Below are positions 62,901-64,000 of a DNA stretch of 64,000 nt, piece by piece. This DNA is from Desulfobacula sp. (GTDB lineage: Bacteria > Desulfobacterota > Desulfobacteria > Desulfobacterales > Desulfobacteraceae). The notes under the pieces were generated by a model, which had not been told where the DNA came from, searched no databases, and was given only the letters and a program-made list of their open reading frames with translations. Where the stretch lies: positions 1-64,000 of the forward strand of contig JAAUSZ010000002.1 of assembly GCA_012031875.1 (NCBI GenBank). Reading direction: 5' to 3'. Position 1 is the first letter of the stretch; the number at the start of each line of letters is the position of its first letter. The position numbers were made by a program, and so were the translations under genes.

Positions 62901-63167
62901 GCCCGGGGTCGGGACCAGCTCCCGGGCCCGGATTTTCCCCATGACGTTTTCACTGGAATGGGACAGGGCCTCGACATTCTTCAGGCCGAGATAACCGGCC
63001 CCTCCCTTGATGGTATGCACGGCCCTGAATACCTTGTTGACAATCTCTTCGTCAAAATTTTCACCGGCCTTTTCGATGTTCAGGAGGTCATCTTCAATGC
63101 CGTCCAGATGCTCCAGGGACTCCTGGATAAAATCATTGAAAATTTCATTATCTTCAATATTGAACAT
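59925..63167 (-). CDS. cheA: CheA-receiver hybrid kinase with two CheW-like domains (system 2)
   Basis: A 1,080-residue protein. HPt (phospho-His51 in [12 protein letters not shown]), a region with [17 protein letters not shown], an Ala/Pro-rich linker (~290-345), dimerisation ([21 protein letters not shown]), ATPase ([38 protein letters not shown]), a CheW-like domain with a ~45-residue Arg/Lys-rich insertion ([10 protein letters not shown]), a second CheW-like domain ([20 protein letters not shown]), and a receiver ([10 protein letters not shown], phospho-Asp in [13 protein letters not shown]). The receiver may be a phosphate sink or relay. No stand-alone CheY is seen in this cluster within the window. 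The start overlaps the MCP end by 14 bp. Confidence 0.95.
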   Translation of the reverse strand: MFNIEDNEIFNDFIQESLEHLDGIEDDLLNIEKAGENFDEEIVNKVFRAVHTIKGGAGYLGLKNVEALSHSSENVMGKIRARELVPTPGIVSVLLDAMDTLSILINRRETSNETDISGNLTALNAIYLGEALPEKSDLENMSWPGPESPGEPREIFTVEKPEIEENPEDLLQKAEPSDMAAVFQKGSFLYILQYTLINDAGETEKDCAGIIGELKETGDILAADMDIDQVPSDDLIRQNGNSLRVLFSTILEKDLMGNFFDINPNRIRQITADDLAQAGRAPAKDSRPVELDRAEPIGAEPAVAEAAQAGPVEDVRPAEAPAAPGQAAPKPSEKAGPALPADSPARTEQKPDNLRVNVKLLDTLMTLAGELVLTRNQLVQAVSSRKVLGIDNISQRLNLVTSELQEAIMSTRMQPVGNVFNKFKRIVRDLSKNLGKKINLIIEGDEVELDKTIIESIGDPLTHLVRNSVDHGIETPENRVAANKPETGILRITAYHEGGQVMIAIEDDGAGINIERVREKVLSMGLRDAAALDEMSDKEIANLIFLPGMSTAKEITDISGRGVGMDVVNTNISKVGGTVDIDSTPGRGSIITIKLPLTLAIIPSLIVTVQNERYAVPQVNMVELVRIPAAKVGDRIEKIGSAIVMRLRGELLPLIRLTDVLGIGDRYYTSPYPGAQAVDRRDLTEDRRQARALKTASRADMKSPAPGEEKRSSIRDRRSSPAGAYNILVVSVGDYHYGMVVDQVLDSEEIVVKPVGTHLRDCECYAGASVQGDGKVALILDIIGISNIMNLRTVSKSVQEQAQSRIESKIVKDTQSLLLVCNAPGEQIAIPLDLISRIESCKTKDIKITGGRKNIQYRGGPLPLFSMDEAANVGSPETDRPTCYIIVFSISGKEVGIIISEVIDIVRGAYVIDEMTHRQPGIMGSTIINGEITLLADLYGVVDTIMPEWTRALKSGIKNDRTENILVVEDSPFFLNQIVSFLSDIGYQPLTATNGLEGLEVLNRERIDIVLTDIEMPHMNGLEMAKRIRGDERFKNLPIIAVTSLAGDAAEKQGRNAGINDYLIKLDREKIIACVRKYLL

Positions 63168-64000
63168 GCTGTTCCTCTTTCCCTGAGCTTGGCCTTATCC
63201 GGGATAAGAATTTTTCAACTTCGTCCTTTAAAACGTCGGCCTGTTTCAACAGCTCGTCGGCGTTTTTGAGCACCTCACCTGCGGCGTGGCCGGTTTCATT
63301 GGCCGCCTGGGCGACAACGGTAATGCTCCGGGTGACCTCCTGGGTGCCGGATGCCGCCTGGTTCGTGCTTTCGGCAATATCAGCGGTGACGGTGGACTGT
63401 TCATCCACGGCCGCGGCAATGATGGCCGAGATTTCATCAATGGTGGTAATGGTCTGGGTGATATCGGTAATGGCGGAAACAGCCCCCTGGGTGGCGCTTT
63501 GGATCCCGTTGATATGCCGGGCGATTTCAGTGGTGGCCGCGGTGGTCTGCTTGGCCAGCTCCTTGACCTCGTTGGCCACCACGGCAAACCCCTTGCCGGC
63601 CTCCCCGGCCCGGGTGGCTTCAATGGTTGCGTTTAAAGCCAGGAGATTGGTCTGTTTTGCAATGTCGGTGATCAACTGGACCACATCGCCGATTTTCTGG
63701 GAGGCGGCGGTCAGGCTTCCCACCATTTCATTGGTATTCTGGGCCTTTTTAACGGCATTTCGTGCAATGGCCGAGGAGCTGGTCACCTGTTCGCTGATTT
63801 CCCCCACTGAGGCGGTTAACTCTTCCGTGGCGGATGCCACGCTCAGAACATTGGTGGAGGTCTGTTTGGAAGCCGCCGCAGCGGATGAAGACTGCTGATG
63901 GGTTTTTTCGGCCGTCTCGTTCATGTTCCGGGCCGAGCCCTGAAGATCGGACGCCGCAGTCAGAATGGCATTGATCACCTTCCCGACACTGGAGTGAAAG
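63154..64000 (-). CDS. Methyl-accepting chemotaxis protein (system 2), cut by the window edge
   Basis: At least 281 residues of the C-terminal cytoplasmic part; the frame is open to the window edge at 64000, so the sensor and membrane parts lie outside. The signalling domain has the tip [36 protein letters not shown]. The tail ends [16 protein letters not shown] and does not show a clear aromatic-x-x-aromatic tether. The tip differs from those of MCP1 and MCP2 ([12 protein letters not shown] versus [12 protein letters not shown]), consistent with a different signalling class. A GTG at 63978 is unlikely to be the real start because it falls inside the helical domain. Confidence 0.9.
   Translation of the reverse strand, partial: FHSSVGKVINAILTAASDLQGSARNMNETAEKTHQQSSSAAAASKQTSTNVLSVASATEELTASVGEISEQVTSSSAIARNAVKKAQNTNEMVGSLTAASQKIGDVVQLITDIAKQTNLLALNATIEATRAGEAGKGFAVVANEVKELAKQTTAATTEIARHINGIQSATQGAVSAITDITQTITTIDEISAIIAAAVDEQSTVTADIAESTNQAASGTQEVTRSITVVAQAANETGHAAGEVLKNADELLKQADVLKDEVEKFLSRIRPSSGKEEQHVQY

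Overview
This 64-kb window looks like chromosome from a free-living, motile deltaproteobacterium (Desulfobacterota). That placement is an inference from protein style, not from a search. The clues are GAF and PAS sensors with paired-Cys tails, chemoreceptors ending in a short F-x-x-F motif, many hybrid kinases of the AGG(I/V)AHDFNN type, HDOD proteins beside chemotaxis genes, and a molybdenum hydroxylase operon. Most of the window is moderately GC-rich; the first ~740 bp (a toxin-antitoxin pair) is clearly AT-richer and may be acquired. I see no tRNA, rRNA, CRISPR array or insertion sequence.

Layout. (1) 1-740: a RelB/YafQ-type toxin-antitoxin pair. (2) 758-5286, minus strand: GntR regulator, a small Cys protein, then FAD, [2Fe-2S] and molybdopterin subunits of a xanthine-dehydrogenase-family enzyme, with overlapping genes. 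A perfect 19-bp inverted repeat separates it from a divergent NtrC-type regulator (5534-6937). (3) 7172-17907, plus strand: chemosensory system 1 (receiver-like small protein, CheW, two chemoreceptors, CheA, CheD, HDOD, CheY, CheX, CheB; no CheR). (4) 17904-38160, plus strand: seven histidine kinases plus a HisKA-only protein, two single receivers and a GAF protein. It meets head-on at 38152-38160 with a minus-strand array (38152-47826) of four more kinases, one receiver and a CheR. Sensor inputs include PocR, 7TM, 5TM-LYT, HAMP/GAF, PAS and three extracellular solute-binding domains. (5) 47950-56466: YbaK, thioesterase/gamma-carbonic-anhydrase, a ZIP transporter, a DEAD-box helicase, an HDOD-GAF-GGDEF-like protein and an acyl-CoA synthetase. 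(6) 56605-64000: chemosensory system 2 (CheX-receiver; minus-strand MCP, CheA, CheW, CheB, CheR).

How the parts fit: the window is dominated by phosphotransfer signalling. Two complete chemosensory cores flank a block of eleven kinases with closely related catalytic cores and very different sensors. The block includes a CheR methyltransferase, the one enzyme system 1 lacks, so the arrays may be linked functionally to chemotaxis.

Major caveat: about twenty genes are broken by single-base frameshifts. Roughly four-fifths are one-base deletions, often in short homopolymers, and in each case the family sequence resumes at once in another frame. This pattern fits consensus or assembly indels better than gene decay. 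I therefore annotate these genes as single restored genes and state where the frame breaks.
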